From positions 32,378 to 96,377 of the forward strand of contig NZ_CAKTFO010000009.1 of assembly GCF_934560975.1 (NCBI RefSeq): a stretch of 64,000 bases of DNA. The letters run 5' to 3'. The notes below the pieces were generated by a model. That model was not told the origin of the DNA and did not search any database. It saw only the letters and a list, made by a program, of their open reading frames with translations. Below, piece by piece: positions 1-10,967 of this stretch. The DNA comes from an uncultured Sphingomonas sp. Its GTDB lineage: Bacteria > Pseudomonadota > Alphaproteobacteria > Sphingomonadales > Sphingomonadaceae. Within the stretch, counting starts at the first letter, position 1. Each line of letters starts with the position of its first letter. A program made the position numbers and the translations under genes.

Positions 1-184
1 GATAGGCGATGGTCTTGTCCTCGCCCGGCGTGCCCGGCGCGCGGCCCTGATAGGCGTCGGACGCCAGTGCCTCGACGATGGCGGACAGGCGCGACGGATC
101 GATCGGACCGCTGGCGTGCGCCTCCCCCGATGACGCGGCGGCGAGGGCCACGGTGGCGGCGGCGATGGCGGGAACGAGGCGCAT
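1..184 (-). CDS. Secreted M28-family peptidase, N-terminal part only
   Basis: The first 61 codons of a gene that runs off the left edge. It opens with a signal peptide (Met-Arg, then an alanine-rich hydrophobic stretch ending near Ala-Ser-Gly). A segment of the form LSxxVExLASDAYQGRxPGTPGE follows, which is typical of the start of the mature region in sphingomonad M28 zinc aminopeptidases. The ATG at 184 is preceded by AGGAG at good spacing. The catalytic zinc ligands lie outside the window, so the family call rests on the N-terminal pattern alone. Transcription diverges from purC. Confidence 0.6.
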   Translation of the reverse strand, partial: MRLVPAIAAATVALAAASSGEAHASGPIDPSRLSAIVEALASDAYQGRAPGTPGEDKTIAY

Positions 185-243
185 GGCAATCTCCTGTGTC
201 GCGCAAGGCCATAGCGGCTGTGCGGAACGAGGCCAGCCCTGCG

Positions 244-272
244 TTGCGAGCTGGGCCGGTATCCGCTATAGG
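244..272 (+). promoter_or_regulatory. Probable housekeeping promoter of purC
   Basis: TTGCGA at 244-249 and TATAGG at 267-272 are separated by exactly 17 bases. They lie about 75 bases before the purC ATG in the divergent intergenic region. The match to the -35/-10 consensus is good for a GC-rich genome. The leader that follows contains a CGCCCCG/CGGGGCG inverted repeat. No riboswitch-like architecture was recognised. Confidence 0.5.
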
Positions 273-346
273 GATGGCCTTCGCCCCGCTCGCGCCGTTG
301 ACGGCCGCGTCGGGGCGCTTCTCTTTTCGGTCCCTTGGGAGAGCCC

Positions 347-1123
347 ATGACCCGCCGCCGCCAAATCTACGAAGGCAAGGCCAAGATCCTGTACGAGGGT
401 CCTGAGCCGGGCACGCTGATCCAATATTTCAAGGACGACGCGACCGCCTTCAACGCCCAGAAGAAGGGCACCATCAGCGGCAAGGGCGTGCTGAACAACC
501 GCATCAGCGAGCATGTGTTCACCATGCTCGCGAATATCGGCGTGCCGACCCACTTCATCCGCCGCCTGAACATGCGCGAACAGCTGATCCGGCAGGTCGA
601 GATCGTGCCGATCGAGGTGGTGATCCGCAACGTGGCGGCCGGTTCGCTGACCAAGCGGCTGGGGATCGAGGAAGGCAAGCAATTGCCGCGCACGATCATC
701 GAATATTATTACAAGGACGATGCGCTGGGCGACCCGCTGGTCAGCGAGGAGCATATCGCCTGCTTCGGCTGGGCCAGCCAGGAGGAGATGCACGACATCG
801 CCGACATGGCGATTCGCGTGAACGATTTCATGTCGGGCCTGTTCGCGGGCGTCGGCATCCGCCTGGTCGACTTCAAGCTGGAGTTCGGCCGCATCTGGGA
901 CAATGATTACAGCCGCATCATCCTGGCGGACGAAATCAGCCCCGACGGCTGCCGCCTGTGGGACATGGAATCGGGCGAGAAGCTGGACAAGGACCGCTTC
1001 CGCCAGGATCTGGGCGGCGAGGTCGAGGCCTATCAGGAAATCGCCCGTCGCCTGGGCCTGCTGCGCGAGGGCGAGAATACCGTCCTCGACATGGCGGAAC
1101 ATCGCAAGAATCGCGGAAAGTAA
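347..1123 (+). CDS. purC: Phosphoribosylaminoimidazole-succinocarboxamide synthase (SAICAR synthetase)
   Basis: Catalyses the ATP-dependent joining of aspartate to CAIR, giving SAICAR, in cytosolic purine biosynthesis. The 258-residue protein shows the family opening YEGKAKILYEG, the FKDDATAFNAQKK nucleotide-binding segment, the central EVVIRN and GSL motifs, and VDFKLEFG and LADEISPD toward the C-terminus. Length is normal for a bacterial PurC. The ATG at 347 is preferred over an in-frame TTG at 335 because GGGAG lies just upstream of the ATG and the family begins at this point. A promoter-like pair sits at 244-272. It stands alone here, without other pur genes. Confidence 0.97.
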   Translation: MTRRRQIYEGKAKILYEGPEPGTLIQYFKDDATAFNAQKKGTISGKGVLNNRISEHVFTMLANIGVPTHFIRRLNMREQLIRQVEIVPIEVVIRNVAAGSLTKRLGIEEGKQLPRTIIEYYYKDDALGDPLVSEEHIACFGWASQEEMHDIADMAIRVNDFMSGLFAGVGIRLVDFKLEFGRIWDNDYSRIILADEISPDGCRLWDMESGEKLDKDRFRQDLGGEVEAYQEIARRLGLLREGENTVLDMAEHRKNRGK

Positions 1124-1132
1124 CGGCCGGTG

Positions 1133-1507
1133 ATGCGTTGGGGCGTGATGGATCGCACTCTCGCCATCGCCCTCTGCCTGCTGGCCGTGCCGCAGCTTGC
1201 CGCTGCCGCGCCCGCTCCGTCACTGATATCGACCCAGTTCAACTGCGACGCGCTGACCGTGTCGCAGAAGCTGGACAAGACGGTCGCGCAGGAGCTGGAA
1301 CCCGCCCACTCGCTGGAGGCGGCGCAGGCGGTGTTGACGCGGCATGGCGTGCCGTTCCAGCGCAGCCAGGGTATGATGACCATGAGCGGCGTGCCGGCAA
1401 AGGTGCTGGAGCAGATCAACACCCTGCCCCAGGGCGAGCCGATCGTTCTGCCGAATGGCGAGGGCGTGGCGATCTGCGTGCTGCGGCCCTCCGCCGACTC
1501 CTATTGA
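1133..1507 (+). CDS. Small secreted protein of unknown function
   Basis: About 124 residues. A clear signal peptide runs from Met-Asp-Arg-Thr through a Leu/Ala-rich core to an Ala-Ala-Ala-Pro cleavage region, so the product is probably periplasmic. The mature part holds two cysteines (Cys in QFNCDAL and in AICVLRP) that could form a disulphide. No catalytic motif was recognised; the pattern of a helical segment followed by a basic-free beta-like C-terminus is uninformative. The start could be 1133 or the in-frame ATG at 1148; the latter gives the more usual signal peptide. The gene begins a few bases after purC and may be co-transcribed with it. Confidence 0.6.
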   Translation: MRWGVMDRTLAIALCLLAVPQLAAAAPAPSLISTQFNCDALTVSQKLDKTVAQELEPAHSLEAAQAVLTRHGVPFQRSQGMMTMSGVPAKVLEQINTLPQGEPIVLPNGEGVAICVLRPSADSY

Positions 1508-1573
1508 CGCCTGCTCCCGCTCCACATTGCCGAGGCGGGCGGGCCGTGCCAGGTTATGCGCCGGAGGTTGCCC

Positions 1574-1810
1574 GTGATCCGTCGCCTGTTTCTTGACCAT
1601 CCCGCCAGTGTAGGCGAAAGCTATCGTGCGCATTTCAAGGTGGCGGCGAGGTTTGGCGGATCCATGCTGTTCGGGGCGGCGGCCGCCTTCGTCCACGCCA
1701 TCATCCCCGCTTTGTGCCAGCGCACCGCCAGCAGCACGGTGAAGCGGCTGCACGGCCGCCTGGCCGCCGATCCGCAGCGCGACGGCAAACGCCCCGACTT
1801 CGAAATCTGA
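1574..1810 (+). CDS. DUF6356 family small membrane-associated protein
   Basis: A 78-residue protein with the hallmark opening IRRLFLDHPASVGESYxxHF, then a glycine/alanine hydrophobic segment and VHAIIPALC, as seen in the sphingomonad DUF6356 family. Function is unknown. One hydrophobic segment suggests membrane association. The GTG at 1574 is chosen because GGAGG lies six bases before it; the in-frame ATG at 1556 would place that Shine-Dalgarno inside the coding region. No operon partner is obvious, since gyrA lies 160 bases downstream. Confidence 0.75.
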   Translation: MIRRLFLDHPASVGESYRAHFKVAARFGGSMLFGAAAAFVHAIIPALCQRTASSTVKRLHGRLAADPQRDGKRPDFEI

Positions 1811-1858
1811 CACCCACGGCCGGGATGAAGGATCACCGGGCGCTCCAGTAGACTCGCG

Positions 1859-1870
1859 CGCGTATACGCG
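1859..1870. repeat. Perfect 12-base palindrome upstream of gyrA
   Basis: CGCGTATACGCG lies about 100 bases before the gyrA start in the 161-base gap after the DUF6356 gene. It is embedded in an alternating CG-rich run. It could be an operator half-site pair or a supercoiling-sensitive element. No known regulator site was recognised. Confidence 0.35.
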
Positions 1871-1971
1871 TACGCCCGCGCGCGGGGTGGTGTTCCGCAC
1901 CCTCAACGATTACATGACGACCATGCGTCCACGGGGCGCGATTCTACTCATCACGCACTGGATACAGCCCC

Positions 1972-4773
<2,802 letters not shown>

Positions 4774-4808
4774 CGCGGCCGCCCTGCCCATCCCGAACCG
4801 ACACCGAT

Positions 4809-4829
4809 CCCCGCCCACCCGTGGCGGGG
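4809..4829 (+). terminator. Hairpin after gyrA
   Basis: CCCCGCC (4809-4815) pairs perfectly with GGCGGGG (4823-4829) around a 7-base loop, 35 bases after the gyrA stop. There is no T-run, so it is only a possible transcription end or pause. Confidence 0.3.
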
Positions 4830-4884
4830 TCGGAACAAGTCAGGGGGTCACGGCGCTTGGCCGCTGAAGAATGTGGAGACGTGG

Positions 4885-5232
4885 ATGCCCGATGTGATCG
4901 CCTACAAGGTTCTGACCGCCGACCAGCTGGAGGCGTTGGAGCGCGAGGGCCGCTTCGCCGGCGCGCCCGTGGATCTGGCCGATGGCTATATCCACCTGTC
5001 CACCGCCGACCAGCTGGCCGGCACGATCGACAAGCATTTTGCGGGCCAGGACGACCTGCAACTCGCAGCGGTCGACCTCGAAGCTCTGGGCGAGGCGGTA
5101 AAGTGGGACGAATCGCGCGGCGGGCAGCTCTTCCCCCACGTCTATGCGCCGCTGACCCTGGACATCGTGTTGGCCTATAGCCCGCTCGCCTATGAGCCGG
5201 ACGGGAGCATCCGCCTGCCTGTCGCCGGCTAA
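4885..5232 (+). CDS. DUF952 family protein
   Basis: A 115-residue cytosolic protein matching the DUF952 pattern: an early AYKVLTADQLEAL helix, DGYIHLSTADQLAGT, an aspartate-rich middle and FPHVYAPL near the end. The fold is related to ADP-ribosyltransferase-like small domains; no biochemical role is established. The ATG at 4885 is preferred because GGAG precedes it at six bases; an in-frame GTG at 4873 lacks a site. It follows gyrA by about 110 bases across a hairpin, so it is probably a separate unit. Confidence 0.8.
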   Translation: MPDVIAYKVLTADQLEALEREGRFAGAPVDLADGYIHLSTADQLAGTIDKHFAGQDDLQLAAVDLEALGEAVKWDESRGGQLFPHVYAPLTLDIVLAYSPLAYEPDGSIRLPVAG

Positions 5233-5552
5233 CACATCGAAGTCAGGAACCCGCAAACTGATACGGCAGCTAACGCTCCGAAGTTGGCCGTCAGGTAGAT
5301 CGTCGCGGCATCCCAGAGCCGGTCATCAGGGCAAGCCGCAGCAGCCCCTTTCTCCATGTTCGACAAACCGTTTCGGCAAGACCCATCGGGAACGGTTCTC
5401 GGGAAAGCGGTCCGGCCAGACGCATCGGGGAGTCCGATCCCGTATCGGCTATCCCGCTGAACTTTCCCGATCGGCAACGTAGGGCATCAGTCACGGTTCG
5501 CCTTCGGCGGCCAACCGTGTTCGCTCGAAAGTGGCTTGCCGATGTTGGGCGT
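5233..5552. other. Intergenic stretch without a supported gene
   Basis: About 320 bases that read as less GC-rich and less codon-structured than the neighbours. A short minus-strand frame (about 42 codons from an ATG near 5357) would encode one hydrophobic segment, but it has no ribosome site or recognisable family. No repeat, RNA gene or convincing terminator was seen. Confidence 0.4.
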
Positions 5553-6035
5553 TTACCGTTGCGATCGTGTCTGGTGAAGACCGAGGCCGATCAGCACACC
5601 AATGGCGAGGACGACCGGTGATCCCGCTGCAAACCAGTCACCGGTGACGATCATCTTACCGACGGGCGTTCGCCATTCTCTTCGGCGGGCGGCGATGAAC
5701 GGCACAACCAGCAAGCCTCGCACAAAGAAAATGACCGCGAAAAGCCCGAGTGCGCAGCGGAGGACAGTCATCTTGGCCGTTTTGCGGGCCACCAGAATGC
5801 AGGATAGTGCCAAGCCGATCAGCAACGCCGCGATAGCGAGCTTGCCGAGGAGAGCGGGCCAGCTTCCGGCCGCAGCGGAAGAGACAATCGGCGGCGGCGC
5901 TCCCAACGCCGCCATCCATCGCGGGCCTTTGAACCACGCGGCGAGATGCACCGCGGCGCCGGCGATCAATCCGCCGGGGGCCAGATCAAAAGCCAGTATA
6001 GGCGCGACGCGTGTAGTGCTCATGCAATACACCAT
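5553..6035 (-). CDS. Four-helix membrane protein, sphingomonad family of unknown function
   Basis: Up to 160 residues with four hydrophobic segments: after an N-terminal GGxxAGxxxHLA helix comes a GPRWMAALGAPP loop, then helices around ALLGKLAIAALLIGLAL, LGLFAVIFFVRGLLVVP and VVLAIGVLIGLGL. The GP-x-W-x-x-x-x-GAPP signature recurs in small sphingomonad inner-membrane proteins of unknown role. The start is uncertain: ATG at 6035 or ATG at 6023. Base composition is less GC-rich than the surroundings, which fits recent acquisition. The small membrane protein at 6129-6305 lies upstream on the same strand. Confidence 0.55.
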   Translation of the reverse strand: MVYCMSTTRVAPILAFDLAPGGLIAGAAVHLAAWFKGPRWMAALGAPPPIVSSAAAGSWPALLGKLAIAALLIGLALSCILVARKTAKMTVLRCALGLFAVIFFVRGLLVVPFIAARRREWRTPVGKMIVTGDWFAAGSPVVLAIGVLIGLGLHQTRSQR

Positions 6036-6128
6036 CAGCCTGCGCTCCCTTGGTGCAAGTCTTTGTCCGCTTTCTCACTCCACCATGGCTTCGGCCCTCC
6101 CGCTCGCCCTTCGGCCGTGGGACTTGGC

Positions 6129-6305
6129 TCAAGGACGAGTGGGACGAGACTTCCTGGAAAAGGAACAAATCGCCAATCCAAGGGCCAGAAGGAGGGGGAA
6201 GAGGTAGAGCGCCGCCTTCGACGACGGCGACTCTGTGGCACCGTGCCAGAAGGCCAGTACGGCGATGACGGCACCCAGTGCCATAAACGGGATCAGCTTA
6301 CGCAT
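6129..6305 (-). CDS. Small two-helix membrane protein, unknown
   Basis: Fifty-eight residues from an ATG at 6305 with GAGG about nine bases upstream. Two hydrophobic segments (KLIPFMALGAVIAVLAFWHG and a Leu-rich ALYLFPLLLALGLAI) are separated by a short polar loop. The C-terminus is basic. No family was recognised. It lies in the same lower-GC patch as the gene at 5553-6035, reads in the same direction and may be co-transcribed with it. A longer upstream frame exists but has no start signal. Confidence 0.45.
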   Translation of the reverse strand: MRKLIPFMALGAVIAVLAFWHGATESPSSKAALYLFPLLLALGLAICSFSRKSRPTRP

Positions 6306-6547
6306 CGGTCTTATCCTCAACTCCCTTATCGACAGCATGGCGAGCCTAGCAATTCCCTTGACGGGTGTCAGGCGAGCGCAGCGTCCGCAATCCCGCTTCT
6401 CGATCCTTTTTGAAAGGCGGCTATCATCGCCTGCCTCCCTGAAAGCCGCCATCCCGCTCACCACCGATCACAGCCGTTAGCATGTGTGGGCCCACAGCTT
6501 GGGTCGAGCGATGACGGGCTTCGCACAAAATGTCCCCGACGCGCCGC

Positions 6548-7879
6548 CTACCTGCCCTCGCCTTCACTCTCGACCCCGCCCGCGCTGCCGATCGAGCTGT
6601 CCACCAGCCCGATCCGCATCATCCACCAGAACAGGGCGATGCCGGGCAGCGCGATCACGGTGGTGAACAGGTAGAATTCGACATAGCCGAACGCCTCGAT
6701 CAGCGCGCCGGCGGTGGTGCCGGTGACCAGGCGCCCGACCACGCTCGCCGCCGCCGAGATCAGGGCATATTGCGCGGCGGTGAAGCGCAGGTCGCACAGA
6801 GCGGAGAAATAGGCGACCACGGTCACCCCGCCGATGCCGCTGGCGAGATTCTCGAACCCGATCGCGCCCGCCATCGCCCAGTTGCTATGGCCCGCCCCCG
6901 CCAGCCCCGCAAAGCTCAAGTTAGACAGCGCCATTAACACCAGGCTCAACAGTACCGACCGCTTCAGGCCCAAGCGCGCGTAGAGAATGCCGCCGATGAA
7001 GATGCCCGCCAGATAGGCCCAGAAGCCGAAGCCGACATCGTAGATCGCGATTTCGTCGTTGCTGTAGCCGAGGCTGTCGAACAACAGGCGAAAGGTGAGG
7101 TTCGCCAGCGTATCGCCGATCTTGTGCAGCAGGATGAAGGCCAGCACGATCAGGGCCCCGCGCCGGCGGAAGAACTCCACGAACGGCCCCGCGACCGAAC
7201 GCCACACCTCCGCCGCGCCACGCCGCGCGATCGGATCGCGGTGACGCTGCGGCTCGCCCATCACCAGGGCCGTGAGCATCGCCGGCAGCGCGAACAGCGC
7301 GCAGGCGAGATAGCCCCCGCTCCACCCGATCCGCGCCGCCAGCACCAGCGCCAGCCCGCCGGCCGCGGTGGAGCCGATCCGCCAGCCATATTGCGACATG
7401 CCCGAACCGGTGCCCAGTTGGCGCGGCTCCAGCAACTCTATGCGGTAGGCGTCGATGACGATGTCGAACGTAGCGCCTGCCACCCCCACCAGGATGGCGG
7501 CGCGCACCGTGGCCGCGATGCTCGCCTGCGGATCGACCAGGGCCAGGTTGGCCACCGCCAGTATCACCAGCAGGCCCGCCACCAGCATCCACGACACGCG
7601 CTTGCCCATCCGCCCGATCAGCGGCAGGCGCACGCCATCCACGACCCACGCCCACAGGAACTTGAGATTGTAGACCAGAAAGGCGAGCGTGAAGGCGGTG
7701 ACGGTCTTCTTGTCGATTCCCGCCTGTGCCAGGCGCGTGGTCAGCGTCGCGCCGATCATCGCATAGGGAAAGCCGGACGACATGCCCAGGAACAGCGCCG
7801 CCACCGGCGCCGCCTCCGTATACGGCTTGATCGCATCCAGCCAGCCGCGCGCGTCGCGCCGTTCGTCCACCCCGTTCAT
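6548..7879 (-). CDS. ampG: AmpG-type muropeptide permease (MFS)
   Basis: A 443-residue major-facilitator protein with about 12 hydrophobic segments. N-terminal features match AmpG: FLGMSSGFPYAMIGATL, then LKFLWAWVVDGVRLP and GATFDIVIDAYRIELL. AmpG imports anhydro-muropeptides from the periplasm for cell-wall recycling and in many bacteria feeds beta-lactamase induction. The start is taken at ATG 7879; a GTG three codons earlier (7888) is possible and neither has a clear Shine-Dalgarno. An AmpD-like amidase (34.3 kb) and a class A beta-lactamase (51 kb) are also in this window but not adjacent. Substrate is inferred from family resemblance. Confidence 0.8.
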   Translation of the reverse strand: MNGVDERRDARGWLDAIKPYTEAAPVAALFLGMSSGFPYAMIGATLTTRLAQAGIDKKTVTAFTLAFLVYNLKFLWAWVVDGVRLPLIGRMGKRVSWMLVAGLLVILAVANLALVDPQASIAATVRAAILVGVAGATFDIVIDAYRIELLEPRQLGTGSGMSQYGWRIGSTAAGGLALVLAARIGWSGGYLACALFALPAMLTALVMGEPQRHRDPIARRGAAEVWRSVAGPFVEFFRRRGALIVLAFILLHKIGDTLANLTFRLLFDSLGYSNDEIAIYDVGFGFWAYLAGIFIGGILYARLGLKRSVLLSLVLMALSNLSFAGLAGAGHSNWAMAGAIGFENLASGIGGVTVVAYFSALCDLRFTAAQYALISAAASVVGRLVTGTTAGALIEAFGYVEFYLFTTVIALPGIALFWWMMRIGLVDSSIGSAGGVESEGEGR

Positions 7880-7915
7880 GCACGTCACGTTAGCGCCGGC
7901 GCGCGCCGGGGCAAC

Positions 7916-8338
7916 CTATTCGGCGAACAGGGTGAAGCCTTTGGGTACTCGCCGGGGCTGACGCCCGGCCAGGCGCGCGTCCACCGCCTGGATCGCGCCG
8001 AGCAGGTCGCGCTGGCTATAGGGCTTGGCGAGCAGGCCCATCGCGGAGTTCCGTGCATCGTCGGGGCAGGATCCCGTCACATAGACCAAAGGCACTCCGC
8101 GTTCCTTGGCGATGCGGGCCACGTCCCGCCCGCTGCCGCCCGACGACAGGTTGACGTCGGCCAGGACCAGGTCGACCCCCTCCATGATCGCGGCGATCGC
8201 TTCCGGCACGGTATCCACCGTAGCCGCCACTTCGTAGCCGGCGTCGCGGAGGAAATGTTCATTGTCGAACGCGACGAGCGGCTCGTCCTCCACGATCACG
8301 ATGCGATGGATGATCCGCTCCGTCTTCCCGAACAGCAT
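7916..8338 (-). CDS. Single-domain response regulator
   Basis: A 140-residue receiver-only protein. Acidic pocket VIVEDEP, phosphoacceptor Asp61 in LVLADVNLSSGG, the conserved Thr in LVYVTGS and Lys in LLAKPYS are all present, so phosphorylation should be possible. There is no DNA-binding or enzymatic output domain. Such proteins usually act as phosphate shuttles or bind partner proteins; the insertion-like SSGGSG after the active Asp resembles receivers linked to the HWE/HisKA_2 kinases common in sphingomonads. It is divergent from the symporter gene at 8429 with a 90-base gap. ATG 8338 is used; GTG 8347 is an alternative. Confidence 0.85.
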   Translation of the reverse strand: MLFGKTERIIHRIVIVEDEPLVAFDNEHFLRDAGYEVAATVDTVPEAIAAIMEGVDLVLADVNLSSGGSGRDVARIAKERGVPLVYVTGSCPDDARNSAMGLLAKPYSQRDLLGAIQAVDARLAGRQPRRVPKGFTLFAE

Positions 8339-8428
8339 CGACGCCACACCCCATTGCCATGCCGGCGGGGCTTGACGGCCCGCCGCTTTCACCCGACCAC
8401 CGTTGCCGCATCCCCCCAGGAGAATGGC

Positions 8429-9691
8429 GTGGCCAAACGGATTACCTTCTACATCCTTGTCGCGATGATCCTGGGCATCATCGTTGGGTTCATTGTCAAC
8501 GTCGCCGTTGTCGATGCAACCGCCGTCGCAACGATCACCGATGGCCTTTCGATCCTGACCGGCCTGTTCCTGAAGCTGATAAAGATGGTTATCGCCCCGC
8601 TGGTGTTCGCCACCCTGGCCGGCGGCATCGCGCACATGGGGGACAGCAGCGCGCTGGGCCGGATGGGCGCGCGCGCGATCGGCTGGTTCCTGCTCGCCAG
8701 CGTCGTCAGCCTGGCGCTGGGCCTGCTGTTCGTGAACATCGTCCAGCCGGGCGTCGGCCTGAACCTGCCGCTGCCGGACAGCCACCTGGCGGGCGTGGTC
8801 GACAAGCCGCCTTTCTCGTTCAAGGCCTTCGTGCTGGATCTCGTGCCCAGCTCCATCGTCGATTCCATGGCCAAGAACGCCGTGCTGCAGATCGTGATCG
8901 CCGCCGTGTTCGTCGGCGTCGCCGCAACCGCCCTGGGCGAACGGGCCGAACCGGTCGTCAAGCTGCTGGAGGCGATCACCCAATTGATGTTGCAGATCAC
9001 GGATTACGTGATGCGGCTGGCCCCGCTGGCGGTGTTCGCGGCGGTGGCGTCGGCGGTGGCCAAGGAAGGCCTCGGCATCCTTGTCACGTTCGGTTATTTC
9101 ATGGGCGGTTTCTACCTCGCCCTGATCGTGCTGTGGCTGGTGCTGTTCGGGGTGGCGGCACTGGCGGTCGGATCGCGCGCCCGAGACCTGTTCCGCTATA
9201 TCCGCGCGCCGTTCCTGCTCGCATTCTCGACCGCGTCGTCGGAGGCCGCCTTTCCACGCACGCTGGAGGCGCTGGAGCGGTTCGGGGTGCCGCCCCGTGT
9301 CGCCGGCTTCGTCCTGCCGCTCGGCTATTCGTTCAATCTCGACGGGTCGATGATGTATTGCAGCTTTGCGGTGATGTTCATCGCCCAGGCTTATGGTATT
9401 CCCCTGACCTGGGGGCAGCAGATCGTCATGCTGCTCCTGCTGATGGTCACCTCCAAAGGCATTGCGAGCGTTCCGCGCGCCAGCCTGGTGGTGATCGCCT
9501 CCACCCTCCATTTCTTCGACATACCAGAGGCCGGATTGCTGCTTATCATCGCCGTTGATCAATTCCTGGACATGGGCCGTTCGGGCACCAACGTGGTCGG
9601 CAACGCCGTCGCATCGGTGCTGGTCGCCAAGTGGGAGGGGCTGCTAGGCCCCCAGCAATCCCCCGTGATCGAGCCGCTACCCACGCCATGA
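8429..9691 (+). CDS. Dicarboxylate/amino acid:cation symporter (DAACS family)
   Basis: A 420-residue inner-membrane transporter of the GltP/DctA type, which couples uptake of C4-dicarboxylates or acidic amino acids to protons or sodium. Landmarks: AFSTASSEAAFP (serine-rich re-entrant loop HP1), GYSFNLDGSMMY (the NLDG motif of TM7), SKGIASVP (HP2) and DMGRSGTNVVGN (TM8; the usual Asp after NVxG is Asn here). That replacement could alter substrate preference. The GTG start at 8429 has AGGAG six bases upstream. It overlaps rluB by four bases (ATGA), so translation is coupled to the rRNA-modification genes downstream. Confidence 0.9.
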   Translation: MAKRITFYILVAMILGIIVGFIVNVAVVDATAVATITDGLSILTGLFLKLIKMVIAPLVFATLAGGIAHMGDSSALGRMGARAIGWFLLASVVSLALGLLFVNIVQPGVGLNLPLPDSHLAGVVDKPPFSFKAFVLDLVPSSIVDSMAKNAVLQIVIAAVFVGVAATALGERAEPVVKLLEAITQLMLQITDYVMRLAPLAVFAAVASAVAKEGLGILVTFGYFMGGFYLALIVLWLVLFGVAALAVGSRARDLFRYIRAPFLLAFSTASSEAAFPRTLEALERFGVPPRVAGFVLPLGYSFNLDGSMMYCSFAVMFIAQAYGIPLTWGQQIVMLLLLMVTSKGIASVPRASLVVIASTLHFFDIPEAGLLLIIAVDQFLDMGRSGTNVVGNAVASVLVAKWEGLLGPQQSPVIEPLPTP

Positions 9692-10416
9692 GCCGCGAAC
9701 CCCAACGCATCGCCAAATTGCTAGCGCGCGCCGGCATCGCCTCCCGCCGCGAGATCGAGCGCATGATCGAGGCGCGGCGCATCTCCATCGACGGCAAGCC
9801 GCTGGAAACGCCCGCCACCATCGTCACCTCGCTCCACGGCGTGACGGTGGACGGCAAGCCGGTTCAGGCCCCCTCCCCTACCCGCCTGTTCCTGTTCCAC
9901 AAGCCCACCGGCCTGCTCACCACCGAGCGGGATCCGCGCGGGCGGCCCACCATCTACGACCGGCTGCCCAACGACATGCCGCGGGTGGTGCCGGTCGGCC
10001 GGCTCGACCTCAACACCGAAGGGCTGCTGCTGCTGACCACCGACGGCGGGCTCAAGCGCCAGCTGGAGCTGCCCGCCACCGGCGTCGAACGCACCTATCG
10101 CGCGCGCGCCTTCGGCACCGTGTCGCAGGCGCAGCTGGAGGATCTGATCGAAGGGGTGGAGATCGAAGGCGTCCGCTACGGATCGATCGACGCCAATCTG
10201 GAACGCCGCACCGGCGCCAATGTCTGGATCGAGATGCGGCTGCGCGAGGGCAAGAATCGTGAAGTGCGCCGCGTGCTGGAATATCTCGGCCTCAAGGTCG
10301 GGCGCCTGATCCGCACCGCCTACGGCCCGTTCGTGCTGGACGACATGCCGGTCGGCAGCGTGGGCGAGGTGCGGCAGCACGATCTCGTCGCGTTCCGCAA
10401 GACGTTGAAGGCATGA
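9688..10416 (+). CDS. rluB: 23S rRNA pseudouridine synthase, RsuA/RluB family
   Basis: A 242-residue enzyme with an N-terminal S4 RNA-binding domain (RIAKLLARAGIASRREIERM) and the RsuA-type catalytic domain. The catalytic aspartate is Asp107 in GRLDLNTEGLLLLTTDG, and the later motif GKNREVRRVLEYLG is characteristic. It isomerises a uridine in rRNA; RluB (23S 2605) is most likely, RsuA or RluE-type targets are not excluded. Its ATG overlaps the symporter stop and its own stop overlaps rsmD, giving a three-gene coupled series. Confidence 0.88.
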   Translation: MSREPQRIAKLLARAGIASRREIERMIEARRISIDGKPLETPATIVTSLHGVTVDGKPVQAPSPTRLFLFHKPTGLLTTERDPRGRPTIYDRLPNDMPRVVPVGRLDLNTEGLLLLTTDGGLKRQLELPATGVERTYRARAFGTVSQAQLEDLIEGVEIEGVRYGSIDANLERRTGANVWIEMRLREGKNREVRRVLEYLGLKVGRLIRTAYGPFVLDDMPVGSVGEVRQHDLVAFRKTLKA

Positions 10417-10967
10417 GGATCATCGCAGGCGCATGGCGCGGGCGGACGCTGACCGTGCCGGCGGGCGCGACCACCCGCCCGACCGGCGACAGGACGCGCG
10501 AGGCGCTGTTCTCCATCCTCACCAGCCGGATCGACGCGTTTGACGGATTGATGGTGGCGGACATCTTCGCCGGCACCGGCGCGCTGGGGCTGGAAGCTCT
10601 GTCGCGCGGCGCGGCGCATTGCACCTTCGTGGATCAGGACCGGGAGGCCCTGAAGGCGATTCGCGCCAATATCGAGAAGCTGGGCGCTGATGCGGACGTG
10701 ATCCCGTCGGCCGTGTCGGGCCTCGGACCGTCAGGGCGCGCCTATGACCTGCTGATGTTCGACCCGCCTTATGGGTCGGGCGGGGCGGGCGCGCTGATCG
10801 AGCGGCTGACCCGGCTGGGCTGGGCCGCGCCGGGCGCATGGGCGACGGTGGAGACGCGCAGCGACGAGCATGTCTCCGCCGCCGGCTGGCTGGTGGAGGC
10901 GGAGAAGAGCTACGGCCTGCCCAAGCTCACCGTCTTGCGCCGAGCGCCAGAAGCGCCACCACACTGA
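10413..10967 (+). CDS. rsmD: 16S rRNA (guanine966-N2)-methyltransferase
   Basis: A 184-residue SAM-dependent methyltransferase acting on the 30S subunit. It opens with RIIAGxWRGRxL, carries RPTGDRTREALFSIL, the SAM-binding FAGTGALGLEALSRGA, and the catalytic DPPY at residues 117-120. Size and motif order are those of RsmD. It is coupled to rluB by a four-base ATGA overlap. Its 3-prime end overlaps the convergent transporter gene by 41 bases, so there is no room for a conventional terminator. Confidence 0.95.
   Translation: MRIIAGAWRGRTLTVPAGATTRPTGDRTREALFSILTSRIDAFDGLMVADIFAGTGALGLEALSRGAAHCTFVDQDREALKAIRANIEKLGADADVIPSAVSGLGPSGRAYDLLMFDPPYGSGGAGALIERLTRLGWAAPGAWATVETRSDEHVSAAGWLVEAEKSYGLPKLTVLRRAPEAPPH

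Noticed and set aside
5229..5477. Short minus-strand open frame of 82 codons
   Set aside because: No ribosome site or family; only a 42-codon part from an internal ATG could encode a hydrophobic segment. Left as an uncalled region.
7124..8428. An upstream extension of the symporter frame across the ampG and response-regulator genes
   Set aside because: It is antisense to those genes; the transporter begins at GTG 8429 with AGGAG directly upstream.
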